From the NCBI RefSeq assembly GCF_010365305.1, contig NZ_CP048279.1, positions 2,480,001 to 2,544,000 on the forward strand: a stretch of DNA of 64,000 bases, written 5' to 3'. Shown in pieces: positions 38,093 to 47,542 of this stretch; within the stretch, counting starts at the first letter, position 1, and every line of letters begins with the position of its first letter. The notes below the pieces were generated by a model. That model was not told the origin of the DNA. It did no database searches and worked only from the letters and a program-made list of their open reading frames with translations. Source of the DNA: Staphylococcus sp. MI 10-1553. GTDB lineage: Bacteria; Bacillota; Bacilli; Staphylococcales; Staphylococcaceae. The position numbers and the translations under genes were made by a program.

Positions 38093-38554
38093 CTATTTTT
38101 TAGCAGGTAACTTCAATATCGTAATCGGTTTACGAATAAATGACTTAGCCACTTGATCCGAAATTAACAATCCGACCGCAATCGCACCTGCAATCAACGT
38201 AGCACGGACGAAAATGTCACTCGCTTCATTAAAGTTTAATGTCAACAGTTGTTGGGTCGCTTTAAAAAATATACTTCCTGGCACTAACGGAATAATGCCT
38301 GGCACCATGAAGAGAATCACGGGCGATTTATATTGACGAGCCATGATATGCGAAATGATGCCGAGAATAAAACTGCCATACAGACTCGCGTATATACTGT
38401 CGATGCCGAATATTTCAAAAGCGATATGAAACGTTAAATAACCGAAACCGCCACATAAGCCTGCCGGGAATAATAACCGCTTCGGCGCATCATACACAAA
38501 TGCAAAACAAAAAGAGGTTAAAAAGCTACATATAAAAATGAATAATATTGTCAT
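38093..38554 (-). CDS. ThrE-type threonine/serine exporter, small subunit (DUF3815)
   Basis: 153-residue membrane protein with about five helices (LFPAGLCGGFGYLTFH; GSFILGIISHIMARQYKSP; VPGIIPLVPGSIFF). It corresponds to the C-terminal half of ThrE, split into a separate protein as in other Firmicutes. It works with the adjacent larger subunit, probably in amino-acid export. The ATG at 38554 is favoured because GGTGG precedes it; the GTG at 38563 is an alternative. Confidence 0.85.
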   Translation of the reverse strand: MTILFIFICSFLTSFCFAFVYDAPKRLLFPAGLCGGFGYLTFHIAFEIFGIDSIYASLYGSFILGIISHIMARQYKSPVILFMVPGIIPLVPGSIFFKATQQLLTLNFNEASDIFVRATLIAGAIAVGLLISDQVAKSFIRKPITILKLPAKK

Positions 38555-38566
38555 TGTTGCCACCGC

Positions 38567-39331
38567 CTACAAAATGAGAAACGCTGTCGTCACACCTGCA
38601 CCAATCGCAAATGATGTGACAATCGCTTCTAAAAATTTGGCGGTAAACATGAGCATGTGACGTCCGAATAAATCTTGTATAGCTGTCGTAATTAAGACTC
38701 CCGGCACAATCGGCATCACCGCCGCAGTAATAGTAGCGCCGATATGAGGGCTGTCCAACCAATGATTCAACGGTATCGCAATTAACCCTATCACAATGGC
38801 TCCTAAAAAGTCGGGAATAAATAATGTGAGTTCTTTATTTTTCATCCATTCTGTCACGAAATATCCCATTGCACCGGCGAGCACTGCAGGTAGCAAGTCT
38901 ACCCATGTGGCGCCCTGTAAATATAAAAAGCCCATCGATATCAGTCCCGCAAACAACATTTTGTGCCCTAATGCATACCGTTGCTGTTCATGTTCTAATT
39001 GTTTCAACATCGCATAAGCTTGTTTAAAATCAATCGCCTGTCGTGCAATTTGACGCGAAACGTGATTCACTAAATAAATATTTCTTAAATTCGTGTCGTT
39101 CTTTTTAATCTTCACCATGCGTGTTTCGTGATCCGGTGATAATGAAAAATTAATAAAAATATTAAGCGCATAACCTTGTGTCTCTTCGTATCCGTAACTT
39201 TGTGCAATCCGAGTCATCGTATCTTCCACACGCGTCGCCTCAGCACCACATTCTAATAAAATACGCCCTGCCAATGTCACCAGATTCGTAACCTCTCGAT
39301 CCGTGGGTATGTATCGCGTCATCTCCGTCAC
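38567..39331 (-). CDS. ThrE-type threonine/serine exporter, large subunit (DUF1212)
   Basis: 254 residues. A soluble N-terminal domain (AGRILLECGAEATRVEDTM, typical of DUF1212) is followed by about five helices (IPLNHWLDSPHIGATI; VMPIVPGVLITTAIQDLFGRH). It is coupled to the small subunit a few bases downstream. Together they equal one ThrE, a proton-driven exporter of Thr/Ser in Corynebacterium; the substrate here is inferred. Confidence 0.87.
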   Translation of the reverse strand: MTEMTRYIPTDREVTNLVTLAGRILLECGAEATRVEDTMTRIAQSYGYEETQGYALNIFINFSLSPDHETRMVKIKKNDTNLRNIYLVNHVSRQIARQAIDFKQAYAMLKQLEHEQQRYALGHKMLFAGLISMGFLYLQGATWVDLLPAVLAGAMGYFVTEWMKNKELTLFIPDFLGAIVIGLIAIPLNHWLDSPHIGATITAAVMPIVPGVLITTAIQDLFGRHMLMFTAKFLEAIVTSFAIGAGVTTAFLIL

Positions 39332-39557
39332 CTACTTTTATGTATTTCTATCTGCATCCAAATTGAAAAGGCTCATACGCTGCCACTTAGTCTAAAAATT
39401 ATAACCGATTTAAGATGAGATTGCTATGGTGATTCAAAAGTACGTCTACTTATATTAAAATTGATATACTTGCTACTTTGAATGCCAAAAATCATTTCAC
39501 TCAATCATAGCGATTGGTTTCAAATTTCAATATCATCGATGTAAGGAGATGATAAGA

Positions 39558-39827
39558 ATGACTCAAACATCCGACAACACAAACAAAACTTATGAACATG
39601 TTTTCAGAAGCGACAACAGTCTAGCAATGCGTTTAAGTAACGAAACAATTCAGCACATTGGTTTTGAGATTGGAGATACAGTTGAAGTACAAAAAATAAA
39701 TGGTGATTTGTTTGTTACTAAAAAAGAAACATCCGTTGAAGATGGCATCAAAAAGTTCTACCAAAATGGTGGCAAATATGACGAATCAGAAGTAAATTTC
39801 GGTAAAAGTGTAGGGCGTGAAATATAA
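39558..39827 (+). CDS. AbrB/MazE-type antitoxin-like protein without an intact toxin
   Basis: 89 residues. An N-terminal swapped-hairpin AbrB domain (VFRSDNSLAMRLSNETIQHI; GDTVEVQKINGDLFVTKKE) is followed by an acidic C-terminal tail (VEDGIKKFYQNGGKYDESE), the layout of MazE/PemI-like antitoxins. AAGGAG lies 9 bases before the ATG at 39558. A GTG overlapping its end opens a 62-codon frame (MKYKRPIRNQHYI) that does not look like a PemK/MazF toxin, so the toxin is absent or has decayed. Confidence 0.7.
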   Translation: MTQTSDNTNKTYEHVFRSDNSLAMRLSNETIQHIGFEIGDTVEVQKINGDLFVTKKETSVEDGIKKFYQNGGKYDESEVNFGKSVGREI

Positions 39828-40066
39828 GCGTCCTATACGTAATCAACATTACATCATTCACTGCGCCTTTTTCTTTCAATTTCCCACTCGACAAGCACTT
39901 TTTTCATTTTACAAACTTTTACTAAAAGAATGTGTTTGCTTTTTATATACAATAATTTTGCACAGTTACATATTTTCAAAACCATTTACGCTCTTTCCGT
40001 ATTAGATTTTCTTTAAAATCAAAAAGACAGTGCCGCCCTCATATCGACGTACACTGCCTCTATACA

Positions 40067-40822
40067 CTATTGTTCAATTTTCATTAATGTATCAAAACGC
40101 TCTGTATCTAAACGGTGACCGACGAAAAAGCTACCAAATTCACCGTAACGTGCAGTCGTTTCATCAAAACGCATTTCATAAACGATTTTTTTGAATTGGA
40201 GCACGTCATCTGCAAATAGCGTCACACCCCATTCGAAATCATCGAAACCTACTGAACCTGTAATGAATTGTTTAATTTTACCTGCATATTTACGACCAAT
40301 CATACCATGATCGTACATTAATTTTTTACGTTCTTCCATAGATAACATATACCAGTTGTATGTCTCATTACGACGTTTGTTCATCGGATAGAAACAGATG
40401 TATTCTTTTTCTGGTAATTCTGGGTACAATCTTGCTTTCACATGTGGGTTTTCGTATGGATCTTCATTCGAATCCCCTGCCAGATAGTTACTCAATTCTA
40501 CAACAGATACGTATGAATATGTCGGAATGAAATGGTCTGAAATGGCTAACTTATTAATTTCGTTTTCAATTTCAGTTAAATCTTTCATTTCTGGACGTAA
40601 AATCCATAACAGTAAGTCTGCTTTTTGACCTGTCACGTTATATAAAACTTGGTCACCTTGTCCCTCTGATTGTGCCTGTTTCAAACGATCCATTAAACGA
40701 TGAAACTCAGCAATCATGTCTGCTCTATCTTCTTGTGGCACTAAACGCCAAGATGCCCAATCTATCGCATAAAATAAATGTAAACTATACCAACCATCTA
40801 AAGTCTCTGCTGCATGACTCAT
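40067..40822 (-). CDS. hemQ: Coproheme decarboxylase HemQ
   Basis: 251-residue chlorite-dismutase-family protein (HemQ/ChdC): start [21 protein letters not shown] and, later, [19 protein letters not shown] with the proximal heme His region, then [17 protein letters not shown]. It performs the last step of Gram-positive heme synthesis, converting coproheme III to heme b. It is divergent from pta, the same arrangement as in S. aureus. Confidence 0.95.
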   Translation of the reverse strand: MSHAAETLDGWYSLHLFYAIDWASWRLVPQEDRADMIAEFHRLMDRLKQAQSEGQGDQVLYNVTGQKADLLLWILRPEMKDLTEIENEINKLAISDHFIPTYSYVSVVELSNYLAGDSNEDPYENPHVKARLYPELPEKEYICFYPMNKRRNETYNWYMLSMEERKKLMYDHGMIGRKYAGKIKQFITGSVGFDDFEWGVTLFADDVLQFKKIVYEMRFDETTARYGEFGSFFVGHRLDTERFDTLMKIEQ

Positions 40823-40918
40823 TCAGAACACTCCTTAGAATTAATATTATCTGTACAAACTAAATTTTATCATAAATGATGCAGACACAACGATTTAAAT
40901 GATTACAAATTAGTGTCA

Positions 40919-40947
40919 TGGAAATCTCACTATAAATACCGTATAAT
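40919..40947 (+). promoter_or_regulatory. Candidate pta promoter
   Basis: TGGAAA (40919-40924), 17 bases, TATAAT (40942-40947), about 40 bases before the pta start. The -35 match is moderate. Confidence 0.45.
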
Positions 40948-40989
40948 AATAGATGGAAAATCGATGAAGGAAAGTAGAGGAGGACCATT

Positions 40990-41979
40990 ATGTCTAGTTT
41001 ATTAGATGTACTTAAAGACAAACTTTCAGGTAAAAATGTGCGTATCGTATTACCAGAAGGAGAAGATGCGCGTGTATTAACAGCAGCTGTCGATTTACAA
41101 GCTTCTGACTATGTTGCGCCGATCGTATTAGGGAATGTTGACAAAATTAAAGCACTTGCTGCAGAAAAATCTTTAAATATTGAAGGTTTAAATATCATTC
41201 AACCTGATACTAGCGACCTTAAAGCAACACTCGTTGAACAATTTGTAGAGCGTCGTAAAGGGAAGGCGACTGAAGAGCAAGCACAATCTTTATTAAATGA
41301 TGTGAACTACTTCGGTACAATGCTTGTTTATGCAGGTCATGCAGACGGTTTAGTGAGCGGTGCAGCCCACTCAACAGCAGACACTGTTCGTCCAGCACTT
41401 CAAATTATCAAAACAAAACCAGGTGTTTCTAAAACATCAGGTGTTTTCTTCATGATTAAAGAAGACCAACAATTTATTTTTGGTGACTGTGCGATTAACC
41501 CTGAATTAGCCGCATCAGACTTAGCTGAAATTGCTGTAGAAAGTGCGAAAACAGCACAAAGCTTCGGCATGGACCCACGCGTGGCGATGTTAAGCTTCTC
41601 AACAAAAGGTTCTGCAAAATCAGACGACACTGAAAAAGTCACTGAAGCAGTAAAATTGGCACAAGAAAAAATCGACGCTGAAAACTTATCAGACGTCATT
41701 ATTGATGGTGAATTTCAATTTGACGCTGCGATTGTACCAGAAGTGGCTAAGAAAAAAGCACCTGATGCAAAAATCCAAGGTGACGCTAACGTATTTATTT
41801 TCCCAAGTCTTGAAGCAGGTAACATTGGTTACAAAATTGCTCAACGTTTAGGCGGTTACGATGCCATTGGTCCTGTCCTACAAGGTTTAAACTCACCTGT
41901 GAATGACTTATCACGCGGTAGCTCTACAGAAGACGTTTACAACTTATCTATTATTACAGCAGCTCAAAGTCTACAATAA
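40990..41979 (+). CDS. pta: Phosphate acetyltransferase
   Basis: 329-residue Pta of the short (PTA_PTB-only) type. Visible family motifs include IVLPEGEDARVLTAAVDL at the start, SGAAHSTADTVRPALQIIK and VFIFPSLEAGNIGYKI. It converts acetyl-CoA and phosphate to acetyl phosphate and CoA in overflow metabolism. AGAGGAGG precedes the ATG. Its last base is the first of lipL, so the two are coupled. Confidence 0.96.
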   Translation: MSSLLDVLKDKLSGKNVRIVLPEGEDARVLTAAVDLQASDYVAPIVLGNVDKIKALAAEKSLNIEGLNIIQPDTSDLKATLVEQFVERRKGKATEEQAQSLLNDVNYFGTMLVYAGHADGLVSGAAHSTADTVRPALQIIKTKPGVSKTSGVFFMIKEDQQFIFGDCAINPELAASDLAEIAVESAKTAQSFGMDPRVAMLSFSTKGSAKSDDTEKVTEAVKLAQEKIDAENLSDVIIDGEFQFDAAIVPEVAKKKAPDAKIQGDANVFIFPSLEAGNIGYKIAQRLGGYDAIGPVLQGLNSPVNDLSRGSSTEDVYNLSIITAAQSLQ

Positions 41980-42815
41980 TGGATTTAGCACACAAATATT
42001 TTAATGGTCACACATGGCGCTATGTGGACCATTCTTCTGGTTTAGAGCCCATGCAGTCTTTCGCATTTGACGACACCTTTTCGGAAAGTGTCGGTGCTGA
42101 CTTATCTCCTAGTGTTGTGCGGACATGGGTACATCAACATACGATTATTTTAGGCATTCACGATTCACGTTTGCCTTATTTGAAAGATGGCATTCAATAT
42201 TTAACAGATGAACGTGGTTATAATGCGATTGTGCGTAACTCAGGCGGTCTTGGTGTCGTCCTAGATCAAGGTATTTTAAACATTTCCTTAATGTTCAAAG
42301 GGAAAACTGAAGTGACCATTGATGAGGCATTTACGGTCATGTATTTGTTGATGAGTAAAATGTTTGAAGATGACTTTACGGAGATTGCGACACATGAGAT
42401 TACGCATTCGTATTGTCCAGGCAAATTTGATTTAAGTATCAACAATCAAAAATTTGCCGGTATTTCACAACGCCGTGTTCGTGGCGGGATTGCCGTTCAG
42501 ATTTACTTATGTGTCGAAGGATCAGGAAGTGAACGTGCGGAATTGATGCGTCACTTTTATGAACGCGCATTGAAAGGTGAAACGACGAAATTCACTTATC
42601 CAGACATTCATCCGTCCAGTATGGCGTCATTGGAAGAATTGCTCGGCCGTCCAATGACCGTGCAAGATGTCATGTTTAAATTATTGTATGCGATTAAAGA
42701 TTTAGGTGGCAGTTTAAATATGGACCCGATTACGCCACACGAATGGGAACGGTATGAGCATTATTATGAACGTATGCTCGATCGTAACGCAAAAATGAAT
42801 GCAAAATTGGATTAA
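41979..42815 (+). CDS. lipL: Octanoyl-[GcvH]:protein N-octanoyltransferase LipL
   Basis: 278 residues of the biotin/lipoate transferase fold (BPL_LplA_LipB): RNSGGLGVVLDQGILNISL as the substrate loop, and HSYCPGKFDLSINNQKFAG, whose Cys is the expected acyl-enzyme nucleophile in LipL. It moves octanoyl/lipoyl groups from GcvH to E2 subunits of dehydrogenases. It overlaps pta by one base and is located as in S. aureus. A shared terminator separates it from arsC. Confidence 0.9.
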   Translation: MDLAHKYFNGHTWRYVDHSSGLEPMQSFAFDDTFSESVGADLSPSVVRTWVHQHTIILGIHDSRLPYLKDGIQYLTDERGYNAIVRNSGGLGVVLDQGILNISLMFKGKTEVTIDEAFTVMYLLMSKMFEDDFTEIATHEITHSYCPGKFDLSINNQKFAGISQRRVRGGIAVQIYLCVEGSGSERAELMRHFYERALKGETTKFTYPDIHPSSMASLEELLGRPMTVQDVMFKLLYAIKDLGGSLNMDPITPHEWERYEHYYERMLDRNAKMNAKLD

Positions 42816-42842
42816 ACTACAGAAAAGACATACTATTGATGA

Positions 42843-42881
42843 AAAAAGCAGGTTCGGGAACATCCCCCACCTGCTTTTCTT
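42843..42881. terminator. Bidirectional terminator between lipL and arsC
   Basis: AAAAGCAGGT / ACCTGCTTTT hairpin with a 15-base loop, then CTTTTC on the plus strand. Confidence 0.87.
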
Positions 42882-42973
42882 TTCGTTTATTAATCATTCA
42901 AACTTAGAGTCACGTCTCATGGTTACATCAGGACATGTGTATTGGTCTTTAAATCACCACTGCCCGAATTATT

Positions 42974-43378
42974 CTAGCTATTTATATGAGAGTGAAACGC
43001 CTGAATTCTATCACCTATTTCATCTCTCACCCGCTGAAATTCTGACCATGCTTTGCCCGCCGGATCATCAAAGCCCCAATGTTCTTTTTTAACGTATTGT
43101 GGCAAAGTAGGACAATTTTGGTCTGCATCACTACATAACGTAACGACTAAATCGGATTGTTTGATGATTTGGGGATCCATCAAGTCAGAAGTATGATGAG
43201 AAATATCGATGCCAATTTCTTCCATCGCTTTGATCGCTTGAGGGTTTACGCCATGTGTTTCAATCCCAGCAGAATAGACATTCCAATCGTCACCTAATAT
43301 GTGTTTGCCCCATCCCTCAGCCATTTGACTGCGACATGCGTTTCCAGTACATATAAAATAAATTGTTTTCTTATTCAT
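42974..43378 (-). CDS. arsC: Arsenate reductase, thioredoxin-coupled
   Basis: 134-residue low-molecular-weight phosphatase-fold ArsC. The P-loop [13 protein letters not shown] carries the first catalytic Cys and Arg, and [10 protein letters not shown] carries the second and third Cys of the redox relay. It reduces arsenate to arsenite using thioredoxin. The ATG at 43378 follows GAAGAGG. The gene is intact, although arsB and arsR upstream are broken. Confidence 0.93.
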   Translation of the reverse strand: MNKKTIYFICTGNACRSQMAEGWGKHILGDDWNVYSAGIETHGVNPQAIKAMEEIGIDISHHTSDLMDPQIIKQSDLVVTLCSDADQNCPTLPQYVKKEHWGFDDPAGKAWSEFQRVRDEIGDRIQAFHSHINS

Positions 43379-43393
43379 ATTCAAACCTCTTCC

Positions 43394-44682
43394 TTAAAAT
43401 AGAATGCGTGTCATGTATAAACCTAGAAGTGCGATAAATAGCACTGGTATCGTCGTTATGATACCCATTTTAAAGTATGTACCCCACGAAATCTTTACAC
43501 CTTTTTGGGTTAATACATGCAGCCATAATAATGTTGCTAAAGAACCAATCGGCGTCATTTTAGAGCCTAAGTCAGAACCTATGACATTCGCATAAATCAT
43601 TCCTTCTTTAATCGTTCATACAATATCAGCTTGTCCAATTGCAATAGCGTCTATTAAAACAGTAGGCATATTGTTCACCATAGGAGACAGGAACGCTGCT
43701 ATAAATCCCATCCCCATGATGCTACTGAATAAGCCATAACTCGAAATATGCGTCAATACATCCACTAAAATCGTTGTAATCCCTACATTTTTCAATCCAA
43801 AAACCACCAAATACATCCCAATAGAAAAGAGAACGATATGCCATGGTGCGCCTTTAATCACTTGTTTGATACGCACGACTTTTGATTGACGCGCTATTAA
43901 AATAAATATGAATGCGATAGTAGACGCAATGAGGGATACAGGGATTTTTACAAATTCGCTGATTAAATAACCTACGAGTAAGAGCACTAAAACAATCCAT
44001 GACATATTAAATAAATTGTGGTCTTTAATCGCCTCTTTAGGTAATGTCAGATTTTGGGTATCGAACGTTCGAGGTATCGATTTTTTGAAATATAGCCATA
44101 AAACGAAAATGCTCGCCATTAATGAGAAGAGGTTAGGAATGATCATGCGACTCAAAAATTGAATAAAGCCAATATCAAAATAATCCGCCGAAACAATATT
44201 CACTAAATGACTCACTATGAGGGGGAGTGATGTCGAATGAGCAATAAATCCACTCGCAATAACAAAAGGGGAGACCGCCTTTTGATTAAAACCTAAACGG
44301 CGGACCATTGCTAAAACTATAGGTGTCTATATGAGGGCCGCCCCATCGTTCGCAAAAAATGCTGCCACTACTGCCCCTAATAACATCACAAAAACAAACA
44401 TTTTCAAGCCATTGCCATTTGCTGCCTTGGCCATATGTATCGCAGACCATTCAAAAAATCCAATTTCATCTAATATGAGTGAAATCAAAATAATAGCGAT
44501 AAATGTAACAGTTGCATTCCATACAATTCCAGTAACTTCAACTACGTCAGAAAAGCTGACAACGCCCGAAATCATTGCAAGAACTGCACCGATTAACGCG
44601 GTCACACCTTATGTCTAGATTTTTAGGGCCATATCACAAAAACTAAAGTAAACAGAAAAATGAGGATCGCTAAAAATGTCAT
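43394..44682 (-). pseudogene. arsB: arsB arsenite efflux pump, pseudogene
   Basis: Three consecutive pieces match a single ArsB (about 429 residues) in the same reading frame for most of their length, broken as follows: TAG in place of the Leu in [17 protein letters not shown] (44324-44326), and TGA in place of Gly near [10 protein letters not shown] (43616-43618). Upstream, the N-terminal 45 codons start at ATG 44682 (MTFLAILIFLFTLVFVIW) but lose frame near WP (two bases missing) and again near LDI-GVTAL (one base extra). The remaining sequence is still close to the staphylococcal plasmid ArsB as I remember it, so the decay is recent. Confidence 0.9.
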
Positions 44683-44691
44683 GCGCGACAT

Positions 44692-44997
44692 TCACCTGAC
44701 TTTATCGTTACATATACAGCGTTCATGAGAAGTGTGAATGAAGTTGATGTTTTCATTAATCGCTTCTAACAATGCATGATTCAGTCGATACATACGTTTA
44801 TTACCACTTTTTCTTGTAAAAATCAACTCGTTATCGACTAAAGCCTTCATATGATAACTGAGCGTAGGTTGTGAAAATTGAAAGTGTGCCAACAAATCTC
44901 AAGCACATCATTCCCCACAAGAAAGTATGGCGAGTATTTCTAATCGACTCGGATCAGCTAAAATTTTTAATATTTTGGAAAGCGCTTGATATGACAT
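44692..44997 (-). pseudogene. arsR: arsR arsenic-responsive repressor, pseudogene
   Basis: Reading from ATG 44997, the product starts MSYQALSKILKILADPSRLE then ILAILSCGE, hits TGA where Leu is expected, and after Cys-Ala a second TGA replaces the second Cys of the metal-binding CxC (ELCACDLL in functional ArsR). The downstream winged-helix part, HFQFSQPTLSYHMKALVDNE, is intact. With no readthrough, no DNA-binding repressor is made. It is the first gene of the ars operon. Confidence 0.87.
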
Positions 44998-45018
44998 CTT
45001 TATACCTCCTAAACTTTA

Positions 45019-45053
45019 AATAGATTAACATCTATATAGATAATTGTCTATGT
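45019..45053 (-). promoter_or_regulatory. Dyad upstream of arsR (possible ArsR operator)
   Basis: ATAGATTAACATCTATATAGAT with a partner AATTGTCTAT forms imperfect inverted repeats 20-55 bases upstream of the arsR start, where ArsR would bind. Confidence 0.4.
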
Positions 45054-45458
45054 AGAATTTTGTAAGCTTAAAGAAATACGACTTAACAAACGCTTTCACA
45101 AATAAAGACGCACAGCCACTTGAATCATGTCCCTTTCGATAACTTCCGTGTCATCATCCTGCCAACAGCTATGACATTTGAAAAAGAGGACCGACAAGAT
45201 CTTAGTTCAATCTCATCAGCCCTCGTTTCATATGCCCGACGTCAATGTCTCCGTTGCCCACTTCACCACCGTACTTCATGGACATGTGGGACTAGGACAT
45301 AAGCTTTTCCAGCCTCTATTTAATTATAGAATGATAATTCATTTACATTTTAAAATAGTCAAGAATTGAGGGTGAATGGGCATAAAAATGAATGCTATTG
45401 ATTTTTAATTTCATAAACTCGCCCTCAGTTACCCTTATTTAATGTAAGATTGCCCAGA
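45054..45458. other. Spacer between ars remnant and repeat copy B
   Basis: No convincing gene. Short chance frames near 45120-45370 lack ribosome sites. At 45372-45408 lies GAATGGGCATAAAAATGAAT followed by GCTATTGAT, an inverted counterpart of the right end of repeat copy B. Confidence 0.5.
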
Positions 45459-45662
45459 AGGCTGAGACTCCTGAGGGATCAGCTGGTCCGGAAAATCCAA
45501 TTCGGCATCGATCAAGTGTACATTTCAATCAAGCCGAATTTAGTTGAAGGACCAGCCCTTAGGAACGCGAAGCCATGAAGGCAATCAAAGCCAAAAATCG
45601 TTGAGGGCTAGTTAAACAAAATACTGCATCAATAGCATCAAAAATTTTTATGCCCATCCCCG
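45459..45662. repeat. Intergenic repeat, copy B (about 200 bp, internally shortened)
   Basis: Shares with copy A the left end (GAGACTCCTGAGGG), the ATTCGGC...GCCGAAT inverted pair, the AACGCGAAGCCATGAAGGCA block and the right tail (AAACAAAATACTGCATCAA, then ATTTTTATGCCCATCCCC). It lacks the central roughly 150 bases with the GAGAAGT hairpin and GGGCAGTACTACG found in copies A and C. Confidence 0.8.
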
Positions 45663-45672
45663 CATTCATTGA

Positions 45673-47526
45673 CTATTCGTTTGAAATGTAATGTGATTTG
45701 CCTTTTAAGAAGAAACTTAAAATGAGTGCTAAACCACTTAAAGCCGTCGCTACCCAGAAAGCACTATTGACCCCATCAACAGAAGCTAGCTGATTTACGA
45801 ATTTAATAATAGCCCCCATCGCTTGCTCTTGACCACCGAGTTGTTGGGCCAAGGCTTGCAAGCTGTCTTGAATCGTTGGGTCCGTATGGTCTAAATCTTG
45901 TTGGAATGTTGCCAAATGTGATTCGGTTTGTTGCGTCATCACTGTCACTAAGATTGCCGTACCAATTGAGCCGGCTAATTGTCTCATCGTATTGACTAAG
46001 GCGTTACCATGAGAGATTAAACGTGACGGCAATGCGTTCATACCTGCTGTCATAATCGGCATCATGACAAAGCTCATACCGAACGAACGGATAATATAAA
46101 TCATTAAAATACTGCGATATGGTGTATCCATAGTCAGTTGCGTCAGTTCCCAAGTGCCATATGTTGTAATGGCTAAACCAATAATCGTAATTGGTTTAAT
46201 CCCGATTGTATCGAGTAATTTACCAGCTATAGGTCCCATCACACCCATAATTAAAGCACCTGGTAATAGTAATAACCCCGAGTCTAGCGCTGAGAAACCT
46301 CTTAAACTTTGTAAATATAATGGTAGTAAAATCATACCACCGAAAAGACTCATTGTGAGAATCATGTTAATGACTGCTGTTAACGTAAAGCCTGAATATT
46401 TAAGCACTTCAAAATCAAGCATCGGCGCTTTCATCGTCATTTCACGGACAACAAACGCAACCGTAAAGCTGATTCCGATAATAAACATAATGACAATTTT
46501 TGTTGAAGTCCAGCCATCGTTACCCGCTTCACTAAAGCCGTATAACAATGCACCGAAACCAATTGTACTGAAAATGATACCCGGAATATCTGCTTTTGGA
46601 TTCGTTGTTTTTTGATAAATTCCAAACCAAACAAATGCAAGCGTGAGTGAAATAATCCCGACGATAAACATACCAAAGAACATCGTATGCCAGTCATAGT
46701 TTTCGATAATATAACCTGACAGTGTAGGTCCAATGGCTGGTGCTAAAATCATCGCAATCCCCATTGTTCCCATGGCCATACCACGTTTTTCAGGTGGGAA
46801 GATTGTCATAAATACATTCGTACCTAATGGCATTAACACTCCAGCACCCATCGCTTGAAGTACACGACCGACCATCATAATCGGAAAGCTCCAAGCGAAA
46901 CCACAGACGAGTGAGCCTATCGTAAATATGAGCATCGCAGTTAAGAATAAGCGGCGATATGAATATTTATTAAATAAGAATGCACTAATTGGAATCAAAA
47001 TCCCGTTCACTAACATAAAGCCTGTCATCAACCATTGTCCTGTTGAAGCAGAAATATTAAAGTCTGTGTTGATTCGAGGTAATGCCGTGTTTAACAATGT
47101 TTGGTTCAAAATAGAGATGAACATCCCGAAAATCATCGCGACTAAAATTTTGCCACGTGTGACACCCTTTTTAAAGACATAACTTTGTGTGGCATCCGCT
47201 ACTTTTTCATTGACCGGTTGACGTTCAGCTCTGTCTTGGCCCGCTGTCGTTTTTTGTTGAGATGCCTCTTTTTCTGCCGATGTTGCAGTAGATGCGTCAT
47301 CTTCACTTTCATCTTGACGTGTTGAATCTGCTGCTGAATACTGATCATCTTCATCTAAACGAAAAGTATGCGTTGTTGGATGTACATCACGTTCAGGTTG
47401 CATTGCGTCTGAAGCGACGTCACGATGTTGTTGAGAAAGTGATTTTCTTTTTCTTCCTCGAATGATCGTCCAGTTCAGTATGATAATCACAATAAGAGCA
47501 ATTATGGTGTAAATCATCATAAACAT
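45673..47526 (-). CDS. DHA2-family multidrug efflux MFS transporter (EmrB/QacA type)
   Basis: 617 residues. An extra N-terminal membrane helix (residues about 3-22) and a hydrophilic, acidic, Gln/Thr-rich cytoplasmic linker to about residue 125 precede a 14-helix MFS core. Core motifs: ILNQTLLNTALPRINTDFN (motif D1) and VGRVLQAMGAGVLMPLG (motif B). The related S. aureus protein, as I recall it, has the same unusual N-terminus. ATG follows GAGAGGGGG. It forms an operon with the upstream HlyD-type adaptor, probably under the divergent TetR. Confidence 0.9.
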   Translation of the reverse strand: MFMMIYTIIALIVIIILNWTIIRGRKRKSLSQQHRDVASDAMQPERDVHPTTHTFRLDEDDQYSAADSTRQDESEDDASTATSAEKEASQQKTTAGQDRAERQPVNEKVADATQSYVFKKGVTRGKILVAMIFGMFISILNQTLLNTALPRINTDFNISASTGQWLMTGFMLVNGILIPISAFLFNKYSYRRLFLTAMLIFTIGSLVCGFAWSFPIMMVGRVLQAMGAGVLMPLGTNVFMTIFPPEKRGMAMGTMGIAMILAPAIGPTLSGYIIENYDWHTMFFGMFIVGIISLTLAFVWFGIYQKTTNPKADIPGIIFSTIGFGALLYGFSEAGNDGWTSTKIVIMFIIGISFTVAFVVREMTMKAPMLDFEVLKYSGFTLTAVINMILTMSLFGGMILLPLYLQSLRGFSALDSGLLLLPGALIMGVMGPIAGKLLDTIGIKPITIIGLAITTYGTWELTQLTMDTPYRSILMIYIIRSFGMSFVMMPIMTAGMNALPSRLISHGNALVNTMRQLAGSIGTAILVTVMTQQTESHLATFQQDLDHTDPTIQDSLQALAQQLGGQEQAMGAIIKFVNQLASVDGVNSAFWVATALSGLALILSFFLKGKSHYISNE

Positions 47527-47542
47527 GTGATGACCCCCTCTC

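Noticed and set aside
39817..40005. 62-codon frame overlapping the AbrB-like gene end, considered as a toxin
   Set aside because: It starts plausibly (GTG overlapping the stop), but the sequence after MKYKRPIR is aromatic, membrane-like and lacks PemK/MazF motifs.
43394..44997. UGA/UAG recoding (selenocysteine or alternative code) to explain arsB/arsR stops
   Set aside because: Separate frameshifts at the arsB N-terminus and normal stop use in all neighbours indicate gene decay.
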